Below are positions 44,168 through 55,172 of a stretch of 64,000 nucleotides of DNA, piece after piece. The translations under genes were made by a program, and so were the position numbers. The notes beneath the pieces were generated by a model, which was not told the origin of the DNA, made no database searches, and saw only the letters and a list, made by a program, of their open reading frames with translations. The DNA comes from Hydractinia symbiolongicarpus (Eukaryota; Cnidaria; Hydrozoa; Anthoathecata; Hydractiniidae): contig NC_079887.1 of assembly GCF_029227915.1 (NCBI RefSeq), positions 19,961,650-20,025,649 on the forward strand, in the 5' to 3' direction. Position 1 is the first letter of the stretch, and each line of letters starts with the position of its first letter.

Positions 44168-46996
44168 TCAAAGTGTAGACTTTTTTCTTTTTGGTAATGG
44201 GGTGTCATCTATCATGTTGAATTTGCTACCACATCCTTGTACATTCCCAGCAATTGGTCTTACAGAAAATTGTGCTTTTATGGTATTATCATTATATCCA
44301 ACGTCTCTCACCGATGGGTTGTCACGTCGCGATCCAATGGCACGCTGCCTACCAAAATAATTTTCCAGATCGTCTTGACAAAACCGTTCAGAAAGAATGT
44401 ACGGTACACCATGTTGTAAAAGGAATTTCACTACTTTTTTGAGAGAGTTAACTGTAATCTTAAGCCCTTCATGTGTTTGCCAGGAAATAAACATATTTGA
44501 TTTGGCATTTTTTGTAAAATTATCACCACGCTCTTCAATTGACTCTTTCCATAAGGTGAAATAGGAGAGAAAACCGTCCAACCATGCAAAGCGTTCATCA
44601 TCAACTGACTGATAAGGTTTTAGAAATGGTTTTCTCTTCAACTCATGTTCGACAGTGTTTTTCACATTCAAGCAGTCAAAAAAACTATCCATCATTAGAC
44701 AAAATTGTGCAGTACCAGCTGCTTCAGGTGGACCAAACTGATTGAGAACTTTGCCAACAGTTTCACTGAGAACTTAAGCTGCAAGACGAACTTTCATTAC
44801 TGAAAATGGTGTTAGCTGTATATGATCATTTGTTAATTTATTGACCAACTTCAAACCACTCTCGAGATCATTGTGATAGAGTTGTGTGATATGACTCCAA
44901 AGAACATAAAATCCACTATTCCACATATAACGGGTAGCTCGACCAGAACCAGAATTAAACAGACAATTGCGTGATGTTTTGATGAGATGTGGAGCATCAG
45001 CAAAAAAATAGATAAATCGACCATCATTAGCATGAATATTCTTAGTACGATAAACTACATCACTGTCATGGACACCATCAAAATGCCTATGCATTCTGAA
45101 AAAGCGTTTATTTGGAGAAGCACCATCAGCTGTTGCAGCGATAACTTTCAAATTTATTTTTTCAAGGTAAAGAACAGCTTTCCAAAATATAGGCATGATT
45201 TGATAGGAAGTTATTCCAGTTGTAGCAAATGTTGCAATACTATATGAAAGAGGATTAACAACACTTTTGGCAAGAAACACGAGAACATGAGTAGCAATTT
45301 CTTTGACAGATTTGAGTGTGGCAAAATTTGTATGAATATCACCAAGGTCAACAAAACCAATGAGTTCACCAGTATACTTGTCCCAAACTAAATCCTCCTG
45401 TATTTTCATCTCATCAAACAGAATTATGGTATATCTCTCAATGTCTGAAAATGCAGCAGTTTTTTTTGCTAGATCATTGATGATTTCATGATTAAATCCT
45501 CTTGTTGGTCGTATGTAGTTTCTATAATCACGAAGTGTTCGCAGGCTAGGAAGAACCAACATACCACTGCCAGTTTTAGGGTCATATCTGAGATCTGAAT
45601 AAGCAGAAGAAGACTTTGCAGCAAGATTAAGACAGAACTTTATGATCATTGGATGATATCTGACACTGGTTGGTGATGAAGATTGGAGATATTTTTGCTG
45701 CTCCTCCCAGAACAATTTCATAAAAGGTGGTACATTTTTTTTATCACATCCACTGAATAAGGTTACAAAATCAGAGCTCATTTCAGAAGTAACATTACCA
45801 CCATGTGCTTGAATAGCAGCTTTCATTTCAGACAGTTGGCTTGCCAGTTGTTTACATTCCAAACGCTGACTCTGAAGGGTTAATTTGACACGGTCCGGTG
45901 ATGTGAACTTGATTGGTGCTTTCAACTTTGCAGGTTCAAGCATCTTCCTTTCTTTACGGACAGTAGCTGATTTGAATGAAATGTTATGCGATGTACACTT
46001 TCCACAAGGATTAGGTTTGGGTGATAGAATTAACATACGACACATATTTGAACGAAAATACTGGTCTTGATGGAGATTTGACTGAAAGGACTTTTGTTGA
46101 TAGTCTAGATAGTTGAATTTTTTAGGAATGACATGCTTTTGGAAGTTTGTCTCTCTACTATTATTGCAATCTGGAGCGGTGATACCAATACATAATTCAT
46201 AACTATTGAGTTCTTTTATGAAATTGGAGAGTGTTGTATTAAGAAAGGATTTTTTGTATAAGATATGCAAATCATGGTCATCTGGTAACATCCATCCAAA
46301 TATTCTTAAAGAAAATGAAAGGGATCGATCAATGAATATTTCAAATTTTGGGATGATGTGGTCTGGTGATAAACAAGTAACAACAACAAGTGAGTCTTGA
46401 GTGTCAATATGCCAACATCTACCCAACGAGAGCTTTGAAACACGTTGACTGAAGTCAACAAAATTTCTATATATGGTGGTTGGAGAAGGTGGTGGTGAAA
46501 AATCTTGTAAAATTTGGAAATCTTCACGTTTTTGTATCGAAGTGTTCGATCGAGGTGGAGAGGCTAAGGTAGAAATATTGCCAGATTTTTGTGGAAGATT
46601 CAGATGTGGTAGTTCTCCTTCTTTCAGACTTTTTCGAGTTGGGTAAACCCATATTTGATCCTCCGAGAAATGACGTTCACAAATAAACAATTTGAACGTG
46701 GAAATGCGACGTCTCAGCTCGTCATCTACCTCCCTATATTTCGTGATGATATTGATGAGCTCCTTTCCCCATTTTTTGTTTACTTCATTATTTGGCAACG
46801 GAACTTTGAAAATACTGATGTCTTTATTTCTCCTCGATACAGAGCATCCATATATAGCACAATTTTCACCAGGCATAGTAAAATCTTGTACGAAAAACAC
46901 CCAAAGTCGAAATAAAAACACCAAACTAAGTACACACAACACCCAAAAAATGCGCCATTTTGAACTTCTGTGCAGGATCGGAGGTTTGGGAGCCAC
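44168..46996 (-). pseudogene. P-element transposase (THAP9-like), one in-frame stop
   Basis: The likely start is the Met at 46882, giving MPGENCAIYGCSVSRRNK and a full THAP zinc finger ending FICERHF. A linker follows, then a coiled coil near 45840. The P-type catalytic region has IILFDEMKIQ (first Asp), GELIGFVDLGD, ATADGASPN (second Asp) and FFADAPHLIKTSRN, then HIQLTPFSVMKVRLAA. A single TAA at 44776-44774 follows, after which the same frame continues to 44168. That part includes VDDERFAWLDGF, SWQTHEGLKITV and LSERFCQDDLENYFGRQR (final Glu). Apart from this stop the transposase reads through. THAP binds the subterminal repeats and the RNase H-like fold cuts them. Confidence 0.88.
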
Positions 46997-47071
46997 TATA
47001 GTTCAGCCGTAAAAACATAGAACAATGGCCTATTGTTTGTTGCTAGACTATCTTTTTTTCTTGTGACTATG

Positions 47072-47078
47072 GTTTTAC
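47072..47078. repeat. P-element target duplication, right (GTTTTAC)
   Basis: Direct copy of 43059-43065. Confidence 0.85.
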
Positions 47079-47089
47079 TAAATGTCTAA

Positions 47090-47163
47090 ACTCCTGTGAT
47101 AAAATGGTATGATATTTATGATACAATTTCGTAAAAGGTTCAGGTTCGATTCCTGACAGGAGT
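47090..47163 (+). tRNA. tRNA-like sequence, probably a pseudogene
   Basis: 74 nt with a 7-bp perfect acceptor (ACTCCTG / CAGGAGT) and a 5-bp T-stem around TTCGATT. A D-loop with GG and a 5-bp anticodon stem (TATGA / TCGTA) are also present. The loop is TACAATT, so position 33 is A instead of U and the anticodon would read CAA. That, and a D-stem of only three A-T pairs, argue against function. It lies 12 bp outside the P-element duplication. Confidence 0.45.
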
Positions 47164-47219
47164 AAACTATATGTAATGCAGGCAGTACCTTTAAAATTTG
47201 TGTCACTCTATATTTTTTT

Positions 47220-47760
47220 TAATTTTGTAGCATCCTATTAAAACCACCTATCAAAGCTGATGGTATAAACAAATGGACAATTTATTCAACACAATTGTTG
47301 AGCCCAGGAGAGGTGTAGCTGATGTTTCTGTGAAGGTATTTTGATTTAACTAGAAGGTTAAGTGTAAAGAATTTCTGGAATTGTTTGTGAGTGATATTCC
47401 AGCGCTTAGTAACATATGTCCAGTTAGATATGTGGGGGATATTTTGGAGAAACTATCAAGGTGCTCTACCAACAGATATCACCTCTTTACTTAAAACCAC
47501 AAATAGGTACACATTTCCATCAATCCGTGAAGTTTTAGAATTTTGGCTACAATTCCTGTAACCTCATGCACTTGTGAGAAAAGTATCTCTGGACTAAGGC
47601 GTTCAAAGACTCAGATGCGAAACATGATGTCGGAAGAAAGGTTAAGCAGCCTAGCAGTTATCATGTTTAACAGGTCAATCACTGTGATCTCTGATGAAAT
47701 GATAGATTAGTTTGCTGAACAGAATAAGAGATAAAGGCTTTTTGAAATACATGCTGATTG
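47220..47760 (+). pseudogene. hAT transposase C-terminal remnant
   Basis: With frame changes, 47515-47720 encodes FPSIREVL, PVTSCTCEKS(I)SGLRR, KTQMRNMMSEERLSSLAVI and MFNRS. These are the typical motifs of the hAT dimerisation domain. Upstream, CATCCTATTAAAACC follows an acceptor-like TTTTGTAG. The rest of the transposase is missing or lies beyond the P element. Confidence 0.6.
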
Positions 47761-47979
47761 ATTTATACATAGTTTACATGTTTTATATATTTTAGCTGTA
47801 TATTTTTTTAGATATATTGTTACTTATTGTACTTTTTAACGCTGGAAAAAGCCTGAACAAGGTGATAAATTTTGTTACTATTAGGTCCGCCCATTTGGCG
47901 TATTTTAACGCGCATTCTGGGCGGTTATCTCCCAAAATTTTTTTTGCTTAGTTACATAAAAATCCTGGATCCGACCCTG

Positions 47980-48360
47980 AAGATTTATATGAGTGAGAAA
48001 ATAAAAAAATGGATAAGTATCACATGTAAACATAATTTTTTGAGCGGTTACAATCAAGATTTTTCCTTCAAAAAAGCACAAAAATAATGTTTCTTACTAT
48101 TTTTTTATTGAAATACCAAGTTCAATCTTTCTTTTGTCGATATTTGTATAGGTTTTATATAGATGTTGACATTTTAACTCTTTTTTTTAAGATTATCATA
48201 GTGTTTACCTTCCAAAATCTACCATTATGATTTTTTGTGTGTTATATCAGCAGGTGTCTGTCAGCATAGGCTACAGTATATATAGCTGTACATATTTTTT
48301 AGTACACCAGCATAGACTACATTGTTAGTTCGCTAGCTACCCTCTCGTTTATATTGTTAC
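47980..48360. other. Non-coding interval
   Basis: AT-rich spacer between the hAT-like end and the second Helentron. No gene or RNA is recognised. Confidence 0.4.
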
Positions 48361-48368
48361 GATTTAGT

Positions 48369-48860
48369 ATGAACACTCCCAAAGTGTCTCGTGCAAAGAG
48401 TAACTCAGGCGGTGCTTACAGTATTGTCAAGTCTGTTCAAGGGAATTTTCATCGAGGCAATGAAATTTGGTGAAAGTGGTGGTACTCAATGTGTAGCAAA
48501 TGTGCTACACATTGAGTACGATTGAGCACAATAATTGGGATTTAGACCCTATTTTGGACAACGGTGATTGTTTGTATAAGTCACTTCTTACAACTGGTGC
48601 TATTTTTTTTGATCAACTCCCAAACTCAATTTCTATAGAGGGTACACAATTGTCTGTAACCTTTTTAGTCGGGGAAATGATGGTTCATTTACTGCAGATT
48701 GTTATTCTGTGTTGTTAAAGTTTAAAAATACTACTGATGTGGAGAGCTACATCAAGGACTCTTATTTAACGAAACAAAACAAGTCTTCTCTTCAATATGA
48801 GTTACAACCTATTAGGATTCATATAGGTGAAAAACAATTGACTCAGATGAATGTGAAATA
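48369..48860 (+). pseudogene. Helentron papain/OTU-like N-terminal domain remnant
   Basis: Begins MNTPKVSRAK and reaches YSIVKSVQGNFHRGNE, GGTQCVANVLH (putative Cys) and NNWDLDPILDNGDCLYKS. After a frame change come YKSLLTTG and CYSVLLKFKNTTDVESYI. It is homologous to the fragment at 15.7 kb. It is broken by stops and by a hairpin directly after the Cys motif. Confidence 0.55.
48482..48519. repeat. Perfect 17-bp-arm palindrome in the OTU-like region
   Basis: Arms 48482-48498 and 48503-48519 are exact inverse complements around a 4-base loop (AATG). The right arm looks like a fold-back copy of coding sequence. Confidence 0.9.
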
Positions 48861-49066
48861 ATTAAAATAAGCAGAAAAAAAGTACTACATTCTAAAATCT
48901 GAAAACTTAAAATTAAAACGAAAAGAGTATTACGAGATTGAGCATGACAACGTGTTGTCAAAAAGAAAATAAATTTATGCAAGTAGTAGTGAGAAATTCA
49001 AAGAACGATCCAGTAAAGCATTATATTATAAAAAAAGTGAGATTTAGGAAAAACGAATACTTAATT

Positions 49067-50140
49067 TCATGAATATGATTAAGGAAGGACCATATTATAT
49101 TTGTGTTGTATGCAATAGGTGTTTGTACAAACGATCTGTTTCGCAGTTTGATGAAGCAAAGTAAAATATCATAGATCTAAAAAGTTTCAAATTTTTCCTA
49201 GTTTCAAGCTATAATGGTAACTGTTATGTCTGTCAAACTTGCCATAACAAATTAAAGGCTAAGAATCCCCAAATACCATGTCAGGCTGTTTCAAATAAGT
49301 TAGAGATTTTTGACTTTCCTCCTGTGTATCCACTATTAAGAAAACTTGAACGAGTTTTGATTGCACAAAGGTTATTGTTTAAAAAAGTTGCAATAATGCC
49401 AAAAAGACAATCTCTAAAACTAAAGGGGGCAATATGCAATGTACCTGTAGAAAATACGGATACATATGATGTTCTTCCAAGATCGGCTGACTGCAGTGGG
49501 TTAGTGTTAATAAAATTGAAACGTAAACTAATGTATAATGGCCATGTGTATTTTGAACCTGTACGACCACAAACTTTAATGGATGTTTTAGAATATTTGA
49601 AAATTAATAACCCTTTTTATCAAAATACTGTCATTGATATGAATATAATACCTTCAGAGTTATTATGTTTGAATGAAAATACACAACTGAAAGTAATTGT
49701 TAATAAGGGGTCAGAAGATGTTATAGATTCTAATGAGGAGGAAGAAGAAATCCCATTAGATTTGTACAGAATAGCTACAAATGAAATTGTGAAGACCTCA
49801 AAAATTCCACATGCAACAGATAACAACACACTAGTTGTTGCTCCTGAGGAAGGAAAAAACCTTTATCCATTATAAGTGACGAGAATTGTGAGGAACTGGC
49901 CCATCCTCATCTATTTCCAACTGATAAATTTGGGTACAATGTTGAACGCTGTATAAAGCTAAGTCTATTTAAATATTTCAACCAACGTCTACTCAATTAC
50001 TCACAAAAATTTGCATCAAATGCAGACAACATATTTTATGTCCATCATGTTATTCAACAAATCAATTTGAAAAGTAGAATAAATATCGCAATGAAAAAAT
50101 TTGTGGTAACTTAACAGCTGGTATGTTCAGTAACAATTTT
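49067..50140 (+). pseudogene. Helentron DUF6570-type region
   Basis: An N-terminal Cys cluster (CVVCNRC ... CYVCQTCHNK) precedes LRKLERVLIAQRLLFKK and IMPKRQSLKLKGAICNVPV. The domain continues with GLVLIKLKRKL and HVYFEPVRPQTL, as in the DUF6570 domain upstream of Helitron Rep. An open frame runs 49324-49875. After one frame change, LAHPHLFPTDKFGYN and KYFNQRLLNYSQKFASNADN continue into the Rep-proximal segment to about 50140. The molecular role of DUF6570 is unknown. Confidence 0.68.
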
Positions 50141-50164
50141 AAGGACCTAGATACTAAAAGTGGG

Positions 50165-50275
50165 AACCAGCAGTAACCAGCAGTATTTTGAAGTAACCAC
50201 CAGAGAACCACCAGTATTTTGAAGAAACCAACGAAGAACCAGCAGTTTTTTAAGTACCACAAGAGAACGAGCAGT
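50165..50275. repeat. Tandem ACCAGCAGTATTTTGAAG-type repeat
   Basis: Irregular units built on AACCAGCAGT and GTATTTTGAAG repeat about five times. They mark the end of the first Helentron block. Confidence 0.7.
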
Positions 50276-50986
50276 TAAATAGATAAAACGAAATAAACGC
50301 AACTGTCGCTTCGAATGCGAAACATTTTATAATGTACACAACAGTTCATGACTCATTTTTCTGAAATGTTTATGTCTGGTGTGACTCAGGCTTTATGCAA
50401 CAGTTGAGACAGAAGGCTTTTAAAAAACACACGCGAGAATTAACAAAAACAAAATTAATATTTTAAATAACGAACTAATATCTGAATTGTAAACAAAATA
50501 TAACAAAAAAACCGTACGGAGGAGAGTCCAAAAGGAGACATTTTTTTCCTCTGATAGACAAAGTAAAGTTCGAATGAATTAATAAATGTTGTGGAGAAAC
50601 TTCGTGGCGTCGGACAGAAAATATACGTTTGTTTTTCTCACAGATGGTTTTTGTTTAAGTTAAAAATTTATGCTTTTGATATGAACGTTTTTTCCTTGAA
50701 ACGTATTACATTTTATTTCAAAGAATGAACTTTAATCTTGAAAACACTATTTTCATTCTGTTCTTCTTGTTTCCATTATTGTCTTTAAAGCGGAAAAAAT
50801 AAATAAATAACTTAAGTTGGTTAATTATCGCAATTTCCGTGAATTTCATTTATGTTTTAGATAACTAAACTTTGCGGAATGGGACCTCGTGAAAACAACC
50901 TTAAAAGCAGCTAGTCAGCAAGAGCATAAAGTATCCGAATAAAGCCCTGGGAACTAGGTGCCCTTTTATTTATCATATTCCTTAGT
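50276..50986. other. Unassigned DNA inside the Helentron
   Basis: AT-rich. It has no Helentron coding similarity and no recognisable gene. Confidence 0.4.
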
Positions 50987-50990
50987 TTAA

Positions 50991-52260
50991 AGGCGCGTAA
51001 TCACCCTGTAGGCAACTTTTTTTGAGGTGCCTATTTTATTGTAAAAATTAAAAGATATACATGAGAAAACATTATCCTGAAAATTTTATTGAAAACCGAG
51101 AACCAGAACATGTTCAAACGTTTCATGGAAATAACAAACTCCAAACCCCAATTTCTCTTTGCATACAGAACCGCCATTGCATTTCATTGCACGAATCATG
51201 CGATAATAAACGCACGGCAAAATCGATCACATGGTTGCTGGATTCATGCCATTACAGGAAAAACAATGAAGGAGGGACAGTATCCGTAGCTGTGTTTCCA
51301 TCGTATTGCTTTTACAAATGTATCAACAAAGTTCCGAACATAATAAATTAGATAAATCAATCGAAGTTTCTGTGTTATTCTTTATTATTTAAACTTTTTA
51401 ACTTACTAAAATCAGACTTCTTTGCAACGCTGACCATTTCTTGTTGTTGTTTCTGAAGACTCGCTAGCTGTCTCACTTTTTGATTATTTTCCTTTGTTCA
51501 AACAGTTAGTCGTTTCCTTATGGAGACAGTATCAAATCTACACAATTAGAATACCTAAATTTTCAGAATTTCCCCTTTCATGCTCTCAATTTAATTATCT
51601 CCATAGTGCTTCAACTATCTTCAACCATCACAACGAGCATTCTCCCTTGTTGGGTTATTTTGCCTATAATATGCAATAATCCCGGTCAGCTAATAAAAAA
51701 AGAAAGAGCGTGATAAGCATTAATTATCATAATTAATAGCCACGAGGCAATGCTGTGATTTCTTCTTTCTTTTTTGTTTTGTCTGGTCTCCAAAAACGAT
51801 GGCGAATAGAATAGAAGAAAATTAAATCTAAGTGGAGAAAGTGATACAGATGTTTTTACGCTCGGCCTCTTTTTAAACAGAACCAATATTTCTTTCCACT
51901 TTTTGATGCCATGTTTTACAAAGAAAAACAAGCCAAAAAGAACAGCGTGAACGGAGCCAACCATAATGGCGATTTTATCAAACTCCATCTCAGTGCTCAT
52001 TTAAAGATAAGGCCGTTTGTTTACTACGGAACATTTTGCGACGGCCTGCTTATTAGACAAGAATAAGAGATCAACAAGACCGTTAAATATGGCGGCTGGA
52101 AAAAACCCCAATAAATTCAAGATATTGAAGTACCATTATTTCCATTTCTAGTAGGTTTTATATCCTCAAATTTTCATGAAAGTCATGACTCCGTCTGAAC
52201 TTTGAAATAAATATAAAAAATGGATATGTTAATTTTTTCGATAAGGGTGATTACGCGCCT
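50991..52260. mobile_element. 1,270-bp non-autonomous TIR element with TTAA target sites
   Basis: AGGCGCGTAATCACCCT starts at 50991 and its exact inverse complement ends at 52260. TTAA flanks both sides (50987-50990 and 52261-52264). A TTAA duplication is typical of piggyBac and Kolobok elements. No transposase is recognised inside. Two frames stand out: 51061-51351 (+) and 51686-52000 (-), the latter listed separately. Confidence 0.85.
51686..52000 (-). CDS. Hypothetical short ORF in the TTAA element
   Basis: 104 codons. Begins MSTEMEFDKIAIMVGSVH with a hydrophobic stretch (VLFGLFFFV) followed by basic residues (KHGIKKWKE) and a second hydrophobic end. No family is recognised. It could be a captured exon or chance. 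Confidence 0.25.
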   Translation of the reverse strand: MSTEMEFDKIAIMVGSVHAVLFGLFFFVKHGIKKWKEILVLFKKRPSVKTSVSLSPLRFNFLLFYSPSFLETRQNKKERRNHSIASWLLIMIINAYHALSFFIS

Positions 52261-52344
52261 TTAAGGTCATGGCGTTGAGCGTTGAGCATAAAAATCACTA
52301 CACCATTGCGCCGCTGTTGCTGCCTTATCTGGAGTAAATTAATA

Positions 52345-53003
52345 ATACCTTTCATTTGCAGCTATTCTGAACAAATCTAATGGGATTTCTTCTTCCTCCT
52401 CATTAGAATCTATAACATCTTCTGACCCCTTATTAACAATTACTTTCAGTTGTGTATTTTCATTCAAACATAATAACTCTGAAGGTATTATATTCATATC
52501 AATGACAATATTTTGATAAAAAGGGTTATTGATTATCAAATATTCTAAAACATCCTTTAAAATTTGTGTACACATGGTCTTATGCATTAGTTTATGTTTC
52601 AATTTTATTAACACTAACCCACTGCAGTCAGCCGATCTTGGAAGAACATCATATATATCCGTATTTTCTACAGGTACATTGCATATTGCCCCCTTTAGTT
52701 TTAGAGATTGTCTTTTTGGCATTATTGCAACGTTTTTAAACAATAACCTTTGTGCAATCAAAACTCGTTCAAGCTTTCTTAATAGTGGATAAACAGGAGG
52801 AAAGTCAAAAATCTCTAACTTTTTTGAAACAGCCTGACATGGCATTCGGGGATTCTTAGCCTTTAATTTGTTATGGCAAGTTTGACAGACATAACAGTTA
52901 CCATTATAGCTTGAAACTAGGAAAAATTGGAAACTTTTTAGATCTGTGATATTTTACTTTGCTTCATCAAACTGCGAAACAGATCGTTTGTACAAACACC
53001 TAC
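52345..53003 (-). pseudogene. Inverted duplicate of the DUF6570 region
   Basis: Matches 49120-49794 in reverse orientation at a high level, from GTGTTTGTACAAACGATC to DLFRIAANE. It differs by a short deletion near HKTMCTQILKD and scattered substitutions. The copy is open for 168 codons (52339-52845). The pair therefore bounds a 2.5-kb spacer. Confidence 0.85.
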
Positions 53004-53009
53004 TGCTGG

Positions 53010-54260
53010 TTCCTACATTTAGTAAAAGCGTTTTAAGGAAACTGTTAAATCTTTTGTTGCTAACGACGAGCCTTTTAATTTCACGAATACCATCAAAGGT
53101 ACTCCAGCATATTTGAAGAAATTTCTGCACGAGGTATTAGCCATGGTAAAACAATTAGAAACGCCTACATTTTTTTTTAATATTGTCCTGCGCTGACCTT
53201 CGCTGGAAAGAACTAGTTTCAATAATATCAAAACTGAATGGCTTTAATCATACTGAAAAGGATTTGGAGGAAATGAACTATATGGAACGTTGTAGAATTT
53301 TAAGCATGAATCCTGTGTTGGTAGCACGCAATTTTCAATACAATAGAAGTGTTTTTCAAAGAAATGGTTTTAGATGACCCCCTTGGAAAGGTTAAATATC
53401 ATATAATTCGCGTTAAATTTCAGGTTAGAGGTAGTCCCCATGTCCATGTATTCTTATGGATAATCGGTGCACCAGTGTTGACAAGAGAGAATAAAGAAGA
53501 GTATATAAGTTTTGTTGATAAAATTATAAGAGCAGACCTTTTAGACCCTGAAACAGAACAAGAGTTATTTAGTGCTGTAAAAATGTTCCAGATTCATTCC
53601 CATTCTAAAACTTGTCGAAAGTATAAGAATAGTGTATTTCTGTTTAATTTTGGACATTTTTTAACAGATCGAACAATAGTAGCTGAATCTCTTAGTGATA
53701 AAATGCCGTCTGCGTACAGAGAAGCTATATTATCAAAGAGAGAAGAAATATTGAGCAAAGTCAAGGAGTATATAAATTGCAACCTTTTTCCTAAGAAAAG
53801 GAATATCATTGATCCTCAAAGTGAGAATTATGAATCTCCAGAAAGCATACCTGGTATACTGAAAAGTTTAGATATTTCTGAGAGTGAATACTATAACGCC
53901 CTTTCTATATCATCAGACTTAGATTTCCAAGTCCATTTAAGACGCCCTCCTAATTTGTGTTTTGTGAATAACTTTTTTTCAGAGGGAATTCTTGCATGGC
54001 AAGCAACATTGACCTGCAGCCGGTTTTTAATCACTATAAAGCAATAACACACATGTTTAAGCATCTTTCCAAATCAGAAGATGAATGTTTGCGTACAATA
54101 AAGCAAGCATTGTCAGATACACGTGAAAATAGCGACAACAAATATGAACAAATTGCAAATGCATTTTCGAATCATAGGGAATGCTCTGTTCAAGAAGCAG
54201 TTTAATGCCTGAATTGTGGCTTTGAAAAACATTTCCTGAAGTAATCTTTACAAATAGTAA
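53010..54260 (+). pseudogene. Helitron_like_N / Rep (HUH) domain
   Basis: The start reads FVANDEPFNF and GTPAYLKKFLHEVLAMVKQL. After a frame change come LSCADLRWKEL and the frame 53349-54047 with YHIIRVKFQVRGSPHVHVFLWI. The His-hydrophobic-His of PHVHVF (about 53437-53451) is the metal-binding HUH motif of rolling-circle Reps. FQVHLRRPPNLCFVNNFF and IDLQPVFNHYKAITHM, with the catalytic-Tyr region, follow in the next frame to 54205. At least four frame changes make this inactive. Confidence 0.72.
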
Positions 54261-54689
54261 TTTACCAGAAGACCGGTTTAGAAAGTGCAAAAGTAAGACA
54301 GAACTTAAGCAGCTACCTGATGACAATGTTGATATATTTAAAACAAACATGCTTGATCGTTATTTAGTAAGACCTGATACTACTTTCAAAAGTGGTAAAT
54401 ATGCTGCTTTGGATAAAATGTGCTATGCAGAATTTTTAGACACCACAAAATCTGAAATAGGTGACAACGATAACCGACTTATAATTTCGAATTTCGAAAC
54501 AAAATCTTAAGTGTCGTAAGGTTCGTGCTTGTGTTCGATCATATACACCCAATCGACATACTCATCCAGAAAAGTATGCTCATCACTTGTTGTTTTTATA
54601 TTATTTTTTCGTTTTGAATATGATTTACTTGATGGTACTTACACGGAGAAGTTTAACCATCCAGGAGTATTAAATGTTGTCAATGCGAG

Positions 54690-55172
54690 TAATTAAAAGT
54701 TAGAACCATATAGGGAAATTGTTGACGAAGCTTTTACAATCTTCAGAGCTGACATGGACGCTAACCAAGATCCATTTGTACAACAGGAAAATGAAGAAGT
54801 TGACTTCTTAGCATCAAGGAAGCAAAATGATACAGAAAATGAAACTGAACCAACTTGTTCCAACTTATCGTCTCTACCTAGAAACAGTTTTGTTGTGGCA
54901 TCAGACCAGGAGATTAATAGAGATATCAGATCTCTTATGCTAAGCAACTTGAGGTATTTGAAACAGTGTTCACTTGGGCTGGAAAATTTAAAAAAAATCG
55001 TAACTGCATTTCACCTACTGATGTTAAACCTCAGTCTATATTTTCAACTGGTGAAGATGGATGTGGAAAGTCATATTTGATCAAAACTATTTACAAATTT
55101 TTCGAAAAATTATTAATGTACAAAGGTGAAAATGCAGAAAAGCAAAGAGTCTGTCTTGTAGCTCCAACAGCT
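54690..55172 (+). pseudogene. Helitron PIF1-type helicase, N-terminal part
   Basis: Acidic linker, then (in a new frame from about 54966) FTWAGKF, FSTGEDGCGKSYLIKTIY with the Walker A motif (about 55050-55075), and VCLVAPTAVA. The frame continues directly into LINE endonuclease sequence at about 55173, so the helicase is cut at PTAVA. A PIF1-type helicase would unwind the donor strand for rolling-circle transposition. Confidence 0.7.

Larger units (their letters stand above)
43066..47071. mobile_element. Complete 4,006-bp P element
   Basis: The outer 29 bp at each end (from CATAGTCACAAG inward) are identical in inverted orientation. A 7-bp direct duplication GTTTTAC flanks them. Further in, 25-bp subterminal inverted repeats (CCTGCACAGAAGTTCAAAAT core, about 43158-43182 and 46951-46977) match the subterminal repeat layout of P elements. 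It encodes a transposase on the minus strand and a zinc-finger ORF on the plus strand. Confidence 0.92.
41740..47979. mobile_element. hAT-like element, interrupted by a P element
   Basis: The left end CAGGGTCGGATGGAGG and the right end, read inverted, CAGGGTCGGATCCAGG share 14 of 16 bases and are of hAT type. AAGAT occurs outside both ends (41735-41739 and 47980-47984). hAT elements normally duplicate 8 bp, so this is incomplete support. A hAT dimerisation domain remnant lies near the right end. The P element at 43066-47071 is inserted within. The two ends could belong to different copies. Confidence 0.5.
48361..55172 (+). mobile_element. Broken and rearranged Helentron/Helitron
   Basis: Plus-strand fragments in the expected order: papain/OTU-like domain (48.4-48.9 kb), DUF6570 (49.1-50.1 kb), Helitron_like_N/Rep (53.0-54.25 kb) and PIF1 helicase start (54.7-55.17 kb). 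The series is interrupted at 50.2-53.0 kb by other DNA, including an inverted copy of its own DUF6570 region. It is cut off at 55172 by a LINE. No continuation is seen right of the LINE. End hairpins were not identified. Confidence 0.7.

Noticed and set aside
41735-47984. AAGAT as a firm target duplication of the hAT-like element
   Set aside because: hAT elements duplicate 8 bp and only 5 bases match, so it is kept only as weak support.
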